From Candidatus Woesearchaeota archaeon (GTDB taxonomy: Archaea > Nanobdellota > Nanobdellia > Woesearchaeales > JASKKU01): a stretch of DNA of 14,784 nucleotides. The position numbers and the translations under genes are program-made. Shown piece after piece: positions 1-6,716 of the stretch. The DNA lies in NCBI GenBank assembly GCA_011045925.1, contig DSBS01000068.1, forward strand, positions 1-14,784. The letters run 5' to 3'. The notes beneath the pieces are model-generated. The model ran no database searches. It was not told the DNA's origin and saw nothing but the letters and a program-made list of their open reading frames with translations. How positions within the stretch are numbered: the first letter of the stretch is position 1; the number at the start of each line of letters is the position of its first letter.

Positions 1-3000
1 CCAATGATTGAGCTTGGCATAGCTGAAGGAGATCCAGAAACCCTGGACCCAGCAAAGCCAATGAATCGGGTTAACTCAACAATTTACACTTACCTTTGGA
101 CAGTCGGTTCAGGCAACGGGCTTTTATCTCCAACCGTGTCCAATGGAGAAGACCTTGCAGGAAACCCAATAGATGATTTAGGCTCTACCAAGTCAAATCT
201 TCGTGTGGATAACACAGGCCCAGAAATACGCTCATTCATTGTTGGGCCTAATGACAACATGGTTTGTGCACTGCCAGAAAGAGAAAACCTTAATGACGAG
301 CTTCAGCTGATTGCAGAAATTACCGATGAGTTAACAGAAGTAACTTATGTGTTTGCTTACTATCTCTCATACATAGTAAACGAAACCCACGACATAACAA
401 CTGACTTTGATCCAGAACTGGATGGTATCACAACAGGAACCTTTGATGAGAATTATGGAGAACTTGAAGGGGTCAATTATGTACAGCTGGAAAACACCGA
501 AGGAGACATTTGGGAACTAACCATTCCAATTAGAAATACCTCTGGTGCAAATTACGAAGACAGGCGGGTACAAATTCTTGCTTTTGATAGTGTTAATAAC
601 TTTAATCATACTGAAGAAACAGCAATCTTCTACGACTTTGAAGGGCCAGACTTTGAAACAGATTGCGAGAGAAACGGTGAAGAGACCACAAACTTCTGTG
701 ATATTGAAGACTGGACAGATGTGGCTTACACATTCAGCATTGAAAAGAACAGCGACCCTGACCTTTGTGAAGAGCAGCTTCCATGGGAAGCCTGGATGAA
801 GATTTTTGAGGTAACTTTCTATGGCATGGACTTCTTTACTGACCCAGATGTTTGGGATAACCTGCAGTACCTAGGTGATGCAATACAGCCTTACATAACG
901 CCTCCAGGCCAGTTTGGGGACAGCTATATCTTTGTTAATGTAACAGCATTTGATGAGCTGAATGTAGGCGCTGAAATCTCCTTTTATGGATTGCCTTTCG
1001 CATCAGTGCCAACCATTATTGGAAATGCCCTTGATAATGACAGCATAAGCTTCACACTGAACGAGCCATTTGAGATAGAGATAGATGTCTGTGAGTTCGA
1101 TGCTGAAGAAGATGTGGAAACCCTCTTTGACTGCTATGACCTCTGTGATGAAGATGATGAAGCATGCGAAATAGCTTGTGAAGAAGAGGTATTCTTTAAT
1201 TTGACTTTCCGCACCAATTACAGGGTTTGTGCTGCCTTATGCGATAAAGACCCAGAATGCGAGGAAGACTGTGCATACGGTGCTTTGTATGCCCAGTGCG
1301 ATGATGAGCTAGGAGAAGGAAAAATGCTCTCATACTATGTGCCAAACGCAGAGCTGAATTTCCTTGTTTACGGCTTTTCACAGTACGACATCACTGATGA
1401 TGAAGTGCCAGTAATAACAATAGACAACCCCGAAGATTCAATCTACAACGAGCTTCCACAAGTTCAGTTCGAGGTTGACGGGACAGGCACCCAGGTGTCA
1501 AGGGTTGTACTGTACCTAAACGAAGATTCGTTTGTGCTTGAGTATGAGGACCTATACTTGGGAGAAAGCTGTACACACAAGCTCGAAAGTCCGGATACAA
1601 TTTACTGTGAGTTGCCCTTCCCAGATGATCTGGAAGATGGCGAGTACACTTTCACCGTGAGGGCATGGGACTTTGGCGGAGATGAAGGAAATATGGCTGA
1701 AGAGTCAGTGGCTTTCATTTATGACACAACAGACCCAGAGCTAACTGTATTTGCCCCTGCCAGCACATTCTATTACCTTGGGCAGTCAGTGGTTTTATCA
1801 GGCGAGATCTCGGATAACCTTGACGAAGAGCCAGAGCTGGATTGCTCTCTGATGAATACAACAGGCTTTGATTTCGGTAGCTATTCTTTTGGCGACCTGA
1901 TTGTATTCGGAGATGACGGCGAAGGCGAGATACCAATATCTGACGGTGCTGACTTTTATACATTAACCTGCACCCTGACAGACCACGCTGGGAATGATGC
2001 CCTTGTAGAGGTTAACTTCTTTGTGCGTGATGAGCCAGATGAGGGAGAGGTTATTATAGAAGATGACGAAGAAGACTTTGTGTTTGATAACGAAACAACA
2101 ACAGCAAAGCTCCCATCAAATAATACCGTGAAAACAATTACAGTGCCCGAAGAGGTAGAGGGCGATGTTTCCCTTGATGTAAGCCAGCTGATAGGCTCAG
2201 ACGGAAGCGCAAGGTTCAGCAACGGCAACATTACAGTTGTGAGAAACACAACTACAAACAACCTTCAGGTAAAGATTGGCAACGGCACAAAAGTAACGCC
2301 AGCAGAAGCCTGGGATGGCTTCTTCAGGCTTCCAAGCGTGCAGGACAGGAGCGATTACTCTGCCCCATCAGGAAGCCTTAATGTAGTTGTAGACCTCGGG
2401 AATGACTTCAGGCTGGACTTCTCTGACCCAATGCTTGTAGTGATTTACGGCGTAGGCACAGGAAAGAGAGCAGCATGGACAAGGGGAAACGAAACACTAA
2501 ACGAAATAGAGACAGTATGCAATGACAAAGACAACCCAACAAATATCCCGGAAGGAGGCATGTGCTACATTAATACAGGAGGAAATATGTACATCTGGAC
2601 TTATCATTTTACTGAGTTCGGAGTATACACGCCTCCAGCATCCTCTCCAGTTGGAAGAAGGACAACCTGCAGCACAGAGTGGAGGTGCACAGAATGGAGT
2701 GAGTGCATAGGGGGATTGGAGACCAGGGAATGCACTCTTATGAATCCAAACTGCCAGCCAAGGGAAGAAAAGCCTGAGGAAGAAAGGATATGCGGAGATG
2801 GTGTGCCAGAAGAGGATGAGCCAGTAGCGCCTCCTGCAGAAGAGCCTGTAACGCCTCCTACACAGGAGCCAGTTGCACCTCCAGCAGATGAGGAGCCAGC
2901 AGCGCCACCAGCAGAGCAGCCAATCGACCAGCCTCCAGAAAGAGAAGGCAGGTCAGGCTGGCTTGTAACAGTGCTGATAATATTAATCCTTGGCGCAGTA

Positions 3001-3069
3001 GGAGCTTTTTTCCTCATAAAACGGGAGAAGAAAAGAAGGGAGCTCTACTCCCCAACACCACTGGAGTAG
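1..3069 (+). CDS. Giant cell-surface protein with Ig-like modules, cysteine-rich insert and C-terminal membrane anchor (5'-partial)
   Basis: About 1020 residues are visible. The frame is open to the window edge, the first ATG (position 4) has no signal peptide, promoter or Shine-Dalgarno site, and the opening residues (dlAGNP, DNTGPEI) read as the middle of an Ig-like domain, so the true start lies upstream. Residues below count from the ATG at 4. Repeated Ig/cadherin-like modules are suggested by phrases such as IYDTTDPELTVFAP and FVVRAWD-type strands. Residues 377-423 hold two CX3C...CX3C cysteine pairs. A six-cysteine thrombospondin-type-1-like module (C889, C895, C901, C910, C917, C930; WRCTEWSEC) precedes an acidic Pro-rich stalk of EEPVxPPA units (about 940-982), one helix (about 986-1005) and a short basic tail. 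Many N-X-S/T sequons fit N-glycosylation. This is the usual layout of an exported, stalk-anchored archaeal surface protein or adhesin; ligand and exact role are unknown. Confidence 0.85.
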   Translation, partial: PMIELGIAEGDPETLDPAKPMNRVNSTIYTYLWTVGSGNGLLSPTVSNGEDLAGNPIDDLGSTKSNLRVDNTGPEIRSFIVGPNDNMVCALPERENLNDELQLIAEITDELTEVTYVFAYYLSYIVNETHDITTDFDPELDGITTGTFDENYGELEGVNYVQLENTEGDIWELTIPIRNTSGANYEDRRVQILAFDSVNNFNHTEETAIFYDFEGPDFETDCERNGEETTNFCDIEDWTDVAYTFSIEKNSDPDLCEEQLPWEAWMKIFEVTFYGMDFFTDPDVWDNLQYLGDAIQPYITPPGQFGDSYIFVNVTAFDELNVGAEISFYGLPFASVPTIIGNALDNDSISFTLNEPFEIEIDVCEFDAEEDVETLFDCYDLCDEDDEACEIACEEEVFFNLTFRTNYRVCAALCDKDPECEEDCAYGALYAQCDDELGEGKMLSYYVPNAELNFLVYGFSQYDITDDEVPVITIDNPEDSIYNELPQVQFEVDGTGTQVSRVVLYLNEDSFVLEYEDLYLGESCTHKLESPDTIYCELPFPDDLEDGEYTFTVRAWDFGGDEGNMAEESVAFIYDTTDPELTVFAPASTFYYLGQSVVLSGEISDNLDEEPELDCSLMNTTGFDFGSYSFGDLIVFGDDGEGEIPISDGADFYTLTCTLTDHAGNDALVEVNFFVRDEPDEGEVIIEDDEEDFVFDNETTTAKLPSNNTVKTITVPEEVEGDVSLDVSQLIGSDGSARFSNGNITVVRNTTTNNLQVKIGNGTKVTPAEAWDGFFRLPSVQDRSDYSAPSGSLNVVVDLGNDFRLDFSDPMLVVIYGVGTGKRAAWTRGNETLNEIETVCNDKDNPTNIPEGGMCYINTGGNMYIWTYHFTEFGVYTPPASSPVGRRTTCSTEWRCTEWSECIGGLETRECTLMNPNCQPREEKPEEERICGDGVPEEDEPVAPPAEEPVTPPTQEPVAPPADEEPAAPPAEQPIDQPPEREGRSGWLVTVLIILILGAVGAFFLIKREKKRRELYSPTPLE
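2818..2940 (+). repeat. Pro/Glu-rich stalk repeat inside the surface protein
   Basis: In-frame degenerate tandem units encode EEPV(A/T)PP(A/T) about five times (EPVAPPAEEPVTPP, then QEPVAPPADEEPAAPP). It sits directly before the membrane helix, where an extended spacer would lift the folded domains off the membrane. The DNA copies are imperfect, so slippage-driven length variation is possible but not shown. Confidence 0.75.
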
Positions 3070-3092
3070 TCTTTTTTTCTTATTTTTTTATT
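3070..3092 (+). terminator. Oligo-T terminator after the giant surface gene
   Basis: Directly after the TAG stop come three T-rich tracts (T7, T7 and shorter runs) with no strong hairpin. Intrinsic archaeal termination works on oligo-T stretches alone, so this is a plausible terminator. The next gene has its own promoter downstream, which agrees with a transcription break. Confidence 0.6.
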
Positions 3093-3137
3093 TATTTCTA
3101 ATTCTTTTGTTCTTTAATCAGCGAATTATCCAAAACC

Positions 3138-3146
3138 TTTAAATAT
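3138..3146 (+). promoter_or_regulatory. TATA box for the 3197 gene
   Basis: CCTTTAAATATT is a good archaeal TATA element with a C/A-rich BRE-like flank. Its centre predicts a start near 3168, leaving a leader of about 28 nt with a Shine-Dalgarno site. Confidence 0.6.
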
Positions 3147-3186
3147 TCAGGAACTAAAAAGCAGCATATCCGCGATGGTTTTGGCT

Positions 3187-3191
3187 GAGGT
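3187..3191 (+). promoter_or_regulatory. Ribosome binding site GAGGT
   Basis: GAGGT lies 5 nt before the ATG at 3197 and supports that start over the out-of-frame ATG at 3175. Confidence 0.6.
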
Positions 3192-3196
3192 AAAAA

Positions 3197-3472
3197 ATGA
3201 AAAAAACCCTTTTTATGCTCTTCGTAGCTGTTTTAATGCTGTTGCTGCCGCTTGCGAGTGCAGAAGACCCGATTAGCATATCTAGCTGGGCAGACCTGGA
3301 TAACATAAGAAACAACCTTGCTGCTGATTACATTCTAATTAACGATTTGATCAGCTCAACCCCCGGATACGATGACTTTGCAGGCCCAGAAGCAAACGAA
3401 GGCGAAGGCTGGGAGCCGATAGGCAACGAGAGCCAGGGCATATGGTGGAAGGAATTGACGTATCAGGTCTGA
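3197..3472 (+). CDS. Secreted GLUG-type surface protein, N-terminal fragment (frameshifted)
   Basis: The first ~22 residues are a clear signal peptide (MKKTLFMLFVAVLMLLLPLASA, cleaved near ASA-ED). The mature part (ISSWADLDNIRNNL, then DYILINDL, YDDFAG, GWEPIGN) matches the opening of GLUG-repeat surface proteins, in which the GLUG repeats and usually several hundred residues follow. Here the frame stops after only 91 codons, with no repeat and no anchor. Translation of the next frame gives an Ig-like domain, a thrombospondin-like module and a membrane helix from about 3442 on, so this is best read as the front end of a gene broken by a frameshift, probably together with an internal deletion. 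Promoter and Shine-Dalgarno site are intact, so a short secreted peptide may still be made. An assembly or sequencing error is the main alternative. Confidence 0.75.
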   Translation: MKKTLFMLFVAVLMLLLPLASAEDPISISSWADLDNIRNNLAADYILINDLISSTPGYDDFAGPEANEGEGWEPIGNESQGIWWKELTYQV

Positions 3473-4335
3473 ACGACGGCACTTTAACCCTTGCTGCTGT
3501 TTTGATTAGCAGCTATGGCAGGGCAGGCATTCCGGCTTATTGGTCAGTAGAAAAAGATACTGTGCTGCCAGTCGCTCTTTCTGTCAGCATTAACTCAACA
3601 AACGACCTTGAATACGCTATACCCGGAGATAACGTGTCAGTCACCTTTGAAGTTAGTGAGCCAGTCAGGAATGTGGAAGTGCGAATTGCAGGCGGAGGCA
3701 CAGGCGGTGCAGCAAGGCTGTCAACTGAAACAGAAGAATGCGTTCCGGAATGGGAATGTACCTGGACACCTTGTGAAGATGGAATTAAGGAATTTGTCTG
3801 TATTGACCTTAATGAATGCGAAGGGGAATTTGAGCCCCCTGAGTCTGGGACTGCAGAATGCACACCAGACATTGCCCGCCTAAGTGATGGCCCGGATTCA
3901 GAGCGTGTACATATTCCGCCTCTGGATTCAACAAGCCAGTCAGATGAGGAATCAGAGCAAGAACAGCCGAGCTTGACTGTAAGAAGGCCAAAAGAATCCT
4001 TTTCAACTGCTGCAGTTGTTTCCATAGTCCTGTTTGTAATGGTACTGGGAATAATTTCAGTTCTGCTCATCTCAGGAAGAAGGGGCATTAAGCCAAAAGG
4101 CCCTGGTAGTGAGGAAAGTATAGCTGGCTTAACAGTCCAGGGAGGAGTTTTTGCTGAACAAAAGCAGGAAGAACCCAAAGAGGACTCCTCACTCTCAAAA
4201 TCGGTAGAATTCATTGCCTATGCAAGAGAAAAGGGGCTTAGTGATGACCAGATTCGAGCAGCTTTCTATAATAAGGGCTGGAGCTGGGAGGACGTTGAAT
4301 CCCTGCTTAAGCTTGCAGAAAAGAAAAACAACTAA
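3442..4335 (+). CDS. Membrane-anchored surface protein, C-terminal fragment (Ig-like, TSP1-like, TM, UBA-like tail)
   Basis: Residues 1-85 resemble a bacterial Ig-like adhesin repeat: the phrase DVSGLNDGTLTL, then EKDTVLPVALSVSI, then a PGDNVSVTFEVSEPV strand and VRIAGG. Residues 100-140 form a six-cysteine thrombospondin-like module (C100, C106, C111, C119, C125, C140; EWECTWTPC), close in spacing to the one in the upstream surface gene. An acidic linker, one membrane helix (about 190-213) and a basic stop follow. The cytoplasmic tail ends in a compact helical domain (about 250-297; EKGLSDDQIRAAF, GWSWEDVESLL) of the small UBA-like type. The ATG at 3442 has no Shine-Dalgarno site or signal peptide and overlaps the preceding frame, so it is probably not a natural start; the frame is open back to 3376. 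It is the back end of the gene starting at 3197, read in another frame. Confidence 0.75.
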   Translation: MVEGIDVSGLNDGTLTLAAVLISSYGRAGIPAYWSVEKDTVLPVALSVSINSTNDLEYAIPGDNVSVTFEVSEPVRNVEVRIAGGGTGGAARLSTETEECVPEWECTWTPCEDGIKEFVCIDLNECEGEFEPPESGTAECTPDIARLSDGPDSERVHIPPLDSTSQSDEESEQEQPSLTVRRPKESFSTAAVVSIVLFVMVLGIISVLLISGRRGIKPKGPGSEESIAGLTVQGGVFAEQKQEEPKEDSSLSKSVEFIAYAREKGLSDDQIRAAFYNKGWSWEDVESLLKLAEKKNN

Positions 4336-4502
4336 AGCCTAATCTTTCCTTTTTCTGGCTGAAAATTTCCTGTGTACCACTTGTCAAACCACCTGTCAAA
4401 GTTCTCTCTTGCTTTTTCATTGAGGTGTGGGAGGTTTCTTAGGTAAGCATATCTGGCCTCTTCCAGCCTGTCAATCTTATTATAATTCTTTCCCAGAGTC
4501 AT
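4332..4502 (-). CDS. Small basic hypothetical protein, 56 aa
   Basis: A short ORF reads MTLGKNYNKIDRLEEARYAY to its middle and ends FQPEKGKIRL. It is charged and helical, with a run of aromatic residues (FDRWFDKWY). Support for a real gene: a TATA box (GATATAAGT on this strand, 4524-4532) is centred 26 nt before the ATG, the spacing of the leaderless genes in this window, and the composition is protein-like. Its TAG stop overlaps the TAA of the convergent plus-strand surface gene by a few bases. There are no cysteines, membrane helix or signal peptide. I do not recognise the family. The aromatic/basic C-terminus could bind nucleic acid or ribosomes, but that is a guess. Confidence 0.6.
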   Translation of the reverse strand: MTLGKNYNKIDRLEEARYAYLRNLPHLNEKARENFDRWFDKWYTGNFQPEKGKIRL

Positions 4503-4523
4503 AATGAGGGATATGCATCATTT

Positions 4524-4532
4524 ACTTATATC
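4524..4532 (-). promoter_or_regulatory. TATA box for the 56-aa gene
   Basis: On the minus strand this reads GATATAAGT, preceded by an A-rich tract that may serve as BRE. Its centre is 26 nt before the ATG at 4502, so the transcript would begin at or next to the start codon. Confidence 0.55.
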
Positions 4533-4546
4533 TTTTTTGTTTTTAG

Positions 4547-4563
4547 TTACTAAAAAGTAGCAA
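4547..4563. promoter_or_regulatory. Operator-like inverted repeat, copy 1
   Basis: TTACTAAAAAGTAGCAA contains TACT/AGTA arms around an A-rich centre. It lies upstream of the TATA box of the 56-aa gene. A near copy (15 of 17 bases) is at 8225-8241. Whether it binds a regulator is unknown. Confidence 0.3.
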
Positions 4564-4995
4564 TTAAAAAAACAAAGAATACATCTTTTCGAGCAGGGTT
4601 TTCTTTCTTTTTTTGGCAGGCTTTTTCTCAGGCTTTTTCTGCACATCCTTTTCCTCTCTCTCAGTCCTGTGCCCATTGCTTCTTTCGCTCTTCCTTTTTA
4701 ACAGCTCATTGTAGCTTTCAATAGACTCAAGAAAATAGCTGACGCAGTCCTTTCCGCAGAGCTTTGCCTTTCTCCTGAACTCAGGCGAGCCGAACACAAG
4801 CTCAAAGCTGCTCTCGGGCAACACATTTCCGCACACCGTGCACCTCTGGCCGGCTTGCTCTCTCCTTCGGGTAAATTCTTTCTTGAGCTCATTATTAAGA
4901 AATTCCTTAGATTCCCCGCTCACCCTGAGAATCTCCATAAGCTCCTCTTCCTCAAGCCCCGCAAGGAACCTTTCCAGCCTCTGAATCGCCTGCAT
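4564..4995 (-). CDS. Hypothetical four-cysteine (putative zinc-binding) protein with Lys-rich tail
   Basis: A protein of 143 residues. The N-terminal third is helical and acidic (LAGLEEEELMEILRV). The centre holds CTVCGN and, about 27 residues on, LCGKDC, a C-x2-C...C-x3-C set suited to one zinc. A long helix follows, then a highly basic Lys-rich tail (KKPEKKPAKKRKK) that would favour nucleic-acid or ribosome contact. I do not recognise the family. The start is uncertain: the best TATA-like stretch (5006-5020) is close to the ATG at 4995, and a second Met (residue 20, at 4938) is preceded by GAGGAG, which may simply encode Glu-Glu. It is followed by the separate leaderless 56-aa gene on the same strand. 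Confidence 0.7.
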   Translation of the reverse strand: MQAIQRLERFLAGLEEEELMEILRVSGESKEFLNNELKKEFTRRREQAGQRCTVCGNVLPESSFELVFGSPEFRRKAKLCGKDCVSYFLESIESYNELLKRKSERSNGHRTEREEKDVQKKPEKKPAKKRKKTLLEKMYSLFF

Positions 4996-5005
4996 TTTCC
5001 GAAAG

Positions 5006-5020
5006 TTATATAAACTTAAA
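5006..5020 (-). promoter_or_regulatory. TATA-like region for the four-cysteine gene
   Basis: The minus strand reads TTTAAGTTTATATAAC. The TTTAAG part sits about 23 nt before the ATG at 4995; the stronger TTTATATAA part is only about 15 nt away, which would put transcription start inside the annotated gene. The true element is therefore unsure. Confidence 0.4.
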
Positions 5021-5069
5021 CCTCTTAAGTGTATTTTATTGTATACTGAAGCTCAATAAGGAAGACTAG

Positions 5070-5077
5070 TTTATATA
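5070..5077. promoter_or_regulatory. Unassigned TATA-like element in the 223-bp gap
   Basis: TTTATATA is a good TATA match on the plus strand and nearly symmetric. No ORF begins near its predicted start (about 5100), so it could drive a small RNA, give a longer leader to a neighbour, or be chance in AT-rich DNA. Apart from promoters I see nothing else in 4996-5218. Confidence 0.25.
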
Positions 5078-5157
5078 TTTTTCCATTGTTGAGTGCTAAA
5101 AAAGCTTTTCAAATCCATCCAATAAGTGTTCACCAGGGAGTAGTTATCATAGAAAAG

Positions 5158-5165
5158 TTTATAAA
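5158..5165 (+). promoter_or_regulatory. TATA box for the 5219 gene
   Basis: AGTTTATAAAAAG gives a predicted start near 5187 and a leader of about 32 nt, within which AAAGGT (5206-5211) is a weak Shine-Dalgarno site 7 nt before the ATG. Confidence 0.5.
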
Positions 5166-5218
5166 AAGCTATAACATCCTGCAAGAAAACAAAGCAAGAT
5201 ATACCAAAGGTACCCAAT

Positions 5219-5635
5219 ATGGTAATACTATTTGACATGTACAACCTTCCGGAAGATGTTTTTGAGATAATCTTTTCTACCAAGCAGCAGGCAATAGTAG
5301 CAAAACAGCTTGTAAAAGAGTTCAAGCTACATGGCAATATAATGACCAAGACAGAGATGTCCCTGTTTGCAACCCAGCTTCATGACGGTGAGTACATTGC
5401 AGAGCTGGAAGAGCCGCCATACTTCGGCAAGAAAGTCAAGCTTTCTTACAACAAGAGGCAGTTCTACGACAGGATTCTAACACCCATGAAAAGCATGGGG
5501 CTGATTTACTACGACCTTTACAAAAAAACATACAGCCTCTCAGACAAGTTTTCAAAGATGATGCAGAAAGTTGGCGTTCAGTGGACTCTTGAGCTGAAGA
5601 AGCCCCTTGGAACGCCAATAAAGAAGCAGCCTTAA
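5219..5635 (+). CDS. Putative winged-helix DNA-binding protein
   Basis: A soluble 138-residue protein. The N-terminal part (EIIFSTKQQAIVAKQLVKEF) looks like a first helix pair. The segment YNKRQFYDRILTPMKSMGLI followed by YYDLYKKTYSLSDKFSKMM has the shape of a recognition helix, a two-strand wing (GLI...KKTYSLS) and a following helix, as in MarR/ArsR-like winged-helix proteins. No effector-binding cysteines or second domain are visible. It stands alone, with its own promoter and 52 nt before the peroxiredoxin gene; it could regulate that operon, but nothing in the sequence proves it. Fold assignment is by eye. Confidence 0.65.
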   Translation: MVILFDMYNLPEDVFEIIFSTKQQAIVAKQLVKEFKLHGNIMTKTEMSLFATQLHDGEYIAELEEPPYFGKKVKLSYNKRQFYDRILTPMKSMGLIYYDLYKKTYSLSDKFSKMMQKVGVQWTLELKKPLGTPIKKQP

Positions 5636-5647
5636 TTCTTTCATAAG

Positions 5648-5657
5648 TTATTTATAC
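5648..5657 (+). promoter_or_regulatory. TATA box of the peroxiredoxin-superoxide reductase operon
   Basis: TTATTTATAC is centred about 26 nt before 5680. Transcription would start essentially at the GTG at 5679 or a few bases before the ATG at 5688, so the leader is very short. Confidence 0.55.
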
Positions 5658-5687
5658 CCTTGGCCACTTCCACTGCTGGTGATACCC

Positions 5688-6269
5688 ATGGAGCAAAAAG
5701 ACTGCCCGGCAAGAGTGGGCGAAAAGATTCCCGAATTCTCAGCAGACGCATACCACCAGCAGGAAATTAAGAGGATAAGGCATAGCAGTTTTAAGGGCAA
5801 GTGGCTTATCCTGGTGTTCTATCCAGCAGACTTTACATTCGTCTGCCCCACTGAGCTAAAAGAATTTTCTGAGCATTACCAAAGCTTTCAGAAGCTCGGC
5901 GCAGAAGTCCTCAGCATAAGCACAGACAGTGTGTATGTGCACAAGGCCTGGCAGGACAGCTCCCCGACAATCAAAAAAATACCCTTTCCAATGCTTGCAG
6001 ACCCAACCGGAGACATCTGCAAGGCTTTCGGAACATATGTTAAAGGAGAAGGGATATCGCTTAGGGCAACATTTATAGTAGACCCTGAAGGCTTCATCCA
6101 GGCAATGGAGATGCACGACATCAGGGTAGGAAGAAGCGTTACCGAGATCCTGAGAAAGTTTCAGGCATGCAGGTTTGTTTATGAAAACCCTGACGAAGTC
6201 TGCCCGGCAGGCTGGGAGCCGGGAAAAAACACAATAAAGCCCAATATGGATTTAATAGGAAAATTGTGA
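5688..6269 (+). CDS. Typical 2-Cys peroxiredoxin (AhpC/Prx1 type)
   Basis: Cytosolic thiol peroxidase reducing hydrogen peroxide and organic peroxides. From the ATG at 5688 it has 193 residues, normal for the family. The peroxidatic cysteine is C53 in DFTFVCPTE, the supporting Arg is R126 (SLRATFIVD), and the resolving cysteine is C172 in the C-terminal DEVCPAGWEPG motif, so the catalytic set is complete. I chose ATG 5688 because the protein aligns from about there and GGTGAT (5678-5683) precedes it; an in-frame GTG at 5679 would add three residues and fits a leaderless start equally well. The TGA stop overlaps the Shine-Dalgarno site of the superoxide reductase gene, so the two form one operon: superoxide reductase yields the peroxide this enzyme removes. 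No AhpF or thioredoxin partner is in the window. Confidence 0.95.
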   Translation: MEQKDCPARVGEKIPEFSADAYHQQEIKRIRHSSFKGKWLILVFYPADFTFVCPTELKEFSEHYQSFQKLGAEVLSISTDSVYVHKAWQDSSPTIKKIPFPMLADPTGDICKAFGTYVKGEGISLRATFIVDPEGFIQAMEMHDIRVGRSVTEILRKFQACRFVYENPDEVCPAGWEPGKNTIKPNMDLIGKL

Positions 6270-6275
6270 GGTGAT
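6268..6275 (+). promoter_or_regulatory. Strong ribosome binding site GAGGTGAT
   Basis: An eight-base match to the archaeal 16S rRNA 3' end, overlapping the TGA stop of the peroxiredoxin gene and lying 4 nt before the ATG at 6280. It decides the start over the GTG at 6271, which falls within the site itself. Confidence 0.75.
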
Positions 6276-6279
6276 AAGA

Positions 6280-6669
6280 ATGCCGGAATTAAAACAGGTA
6301 TACAAATGCGAAATATGCGGAAACGTTGTTGAGATAGTGGGCGCAGGCCCAGGGGATTTAGTGTGCTGTGGGGAAAATATGGTTCTCCTGGAAGAGAAGT
6401 CCTCAGACCAGGGCCTTGAGAAGCACATTCCTGTAATAGAAAAAACCGAAAAAGGAATTTTAGTAAAGGTTGGAAACATCCCCCACCCAATGGAGAAGGA
6501 GCATTTCATCCAGTGGATAGAATTGGTGTTTAACGGAAGGATTTACAGGAAGCATCTATCCCCAGGAGAAAAGCCAGAGGCAGGGTTTCCTGTCAGCTTA
6601 GATGATGCAAAAAGCCTAAAGGCAAGAGAGTACTGCAACCTTCACGGGCTTTGGTCAGCTGAGAAATAA
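6280..6669 (+). CDS. dfx: Desulfoferrodoxin (2Fe-superoxide reductase)
   Basis: Reduces superoxide to hydrogen peroxide without making oxygen, the usual superoxide defence of anaerobes. At 129 residues it has the two-domain length. The N-terminal desulforedoxin domain has C10, C13, C29 and C30 (YKCEICG, then CCGENM), the ligands of the Fe(SCys)4 centre. The catalytic domain has E47-K48-H49 (EKHIPV), H69 and H75 (IPHPMEKEHF) and C119/H122 (CNLHGLW), which complete the Fe(His)4Cys site with the usual Glu and Lys. It is the second gene of the operon with the peroxiredoxin. Its electron donor, usually rubredoxin, is not in this window. Confidence 0.96.
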   Translation: MPELKQVYKCEICGNVVEIVGAGPGDLVCCGENMVLLEEKSSDQGLEKHIPVIEKTEKGILVKVGNIPHPMEKEHFIQWIELVFNGRIYRKHLSPGEKPEAGFPVSLDDAKSLKAREYCNLHGLWSAEK

Positions 6670-6685
6670 GCCTATTTTCCAAAAG

Positions 6686-6693
6686 GTTTATAA
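6686..6693 (+). promoter_or_regulatory. TATA box for the DUF4870 gene
   Basis: GGTTTATAAC is centred 27 nt before the ATG at 6717, implying a leaderless transcript. Confidence 0.6.
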
Positions 6694-6716
6694 CTTTCTT
6701 ATGCACTGATTAAAAA

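Noticed and set aside
2604..3017. 137-codon minus-strand ORF
   Set aside because: It is the antisense of the Pro/Glu-rich stalk and TSP-like module; its Gly/Ser/Ala-rich translation reflects the repeat, and it has no promoter.
3376..3472. Programmed frameshift joining the 3197 and 3442 frames
   Set aside because: I see no slippery heptamer or following stem at the overlap, and the expected GLUG repeats are missing, so a mutation or misassembly explains it better.
3537..4214. 225-codon minus-strand ORF
   Set aside because: Ser/Thr/Pro-rich antisense of the surface-protein fragment, which has recognisable domains on the plus strand; no start signals.
5071..5349. 92-codon minus-strand ORF
   Set aside because: It covers the promoter region and 5' end of the winged-helix gene; hydrophobic mixed composition without motif or promoter.
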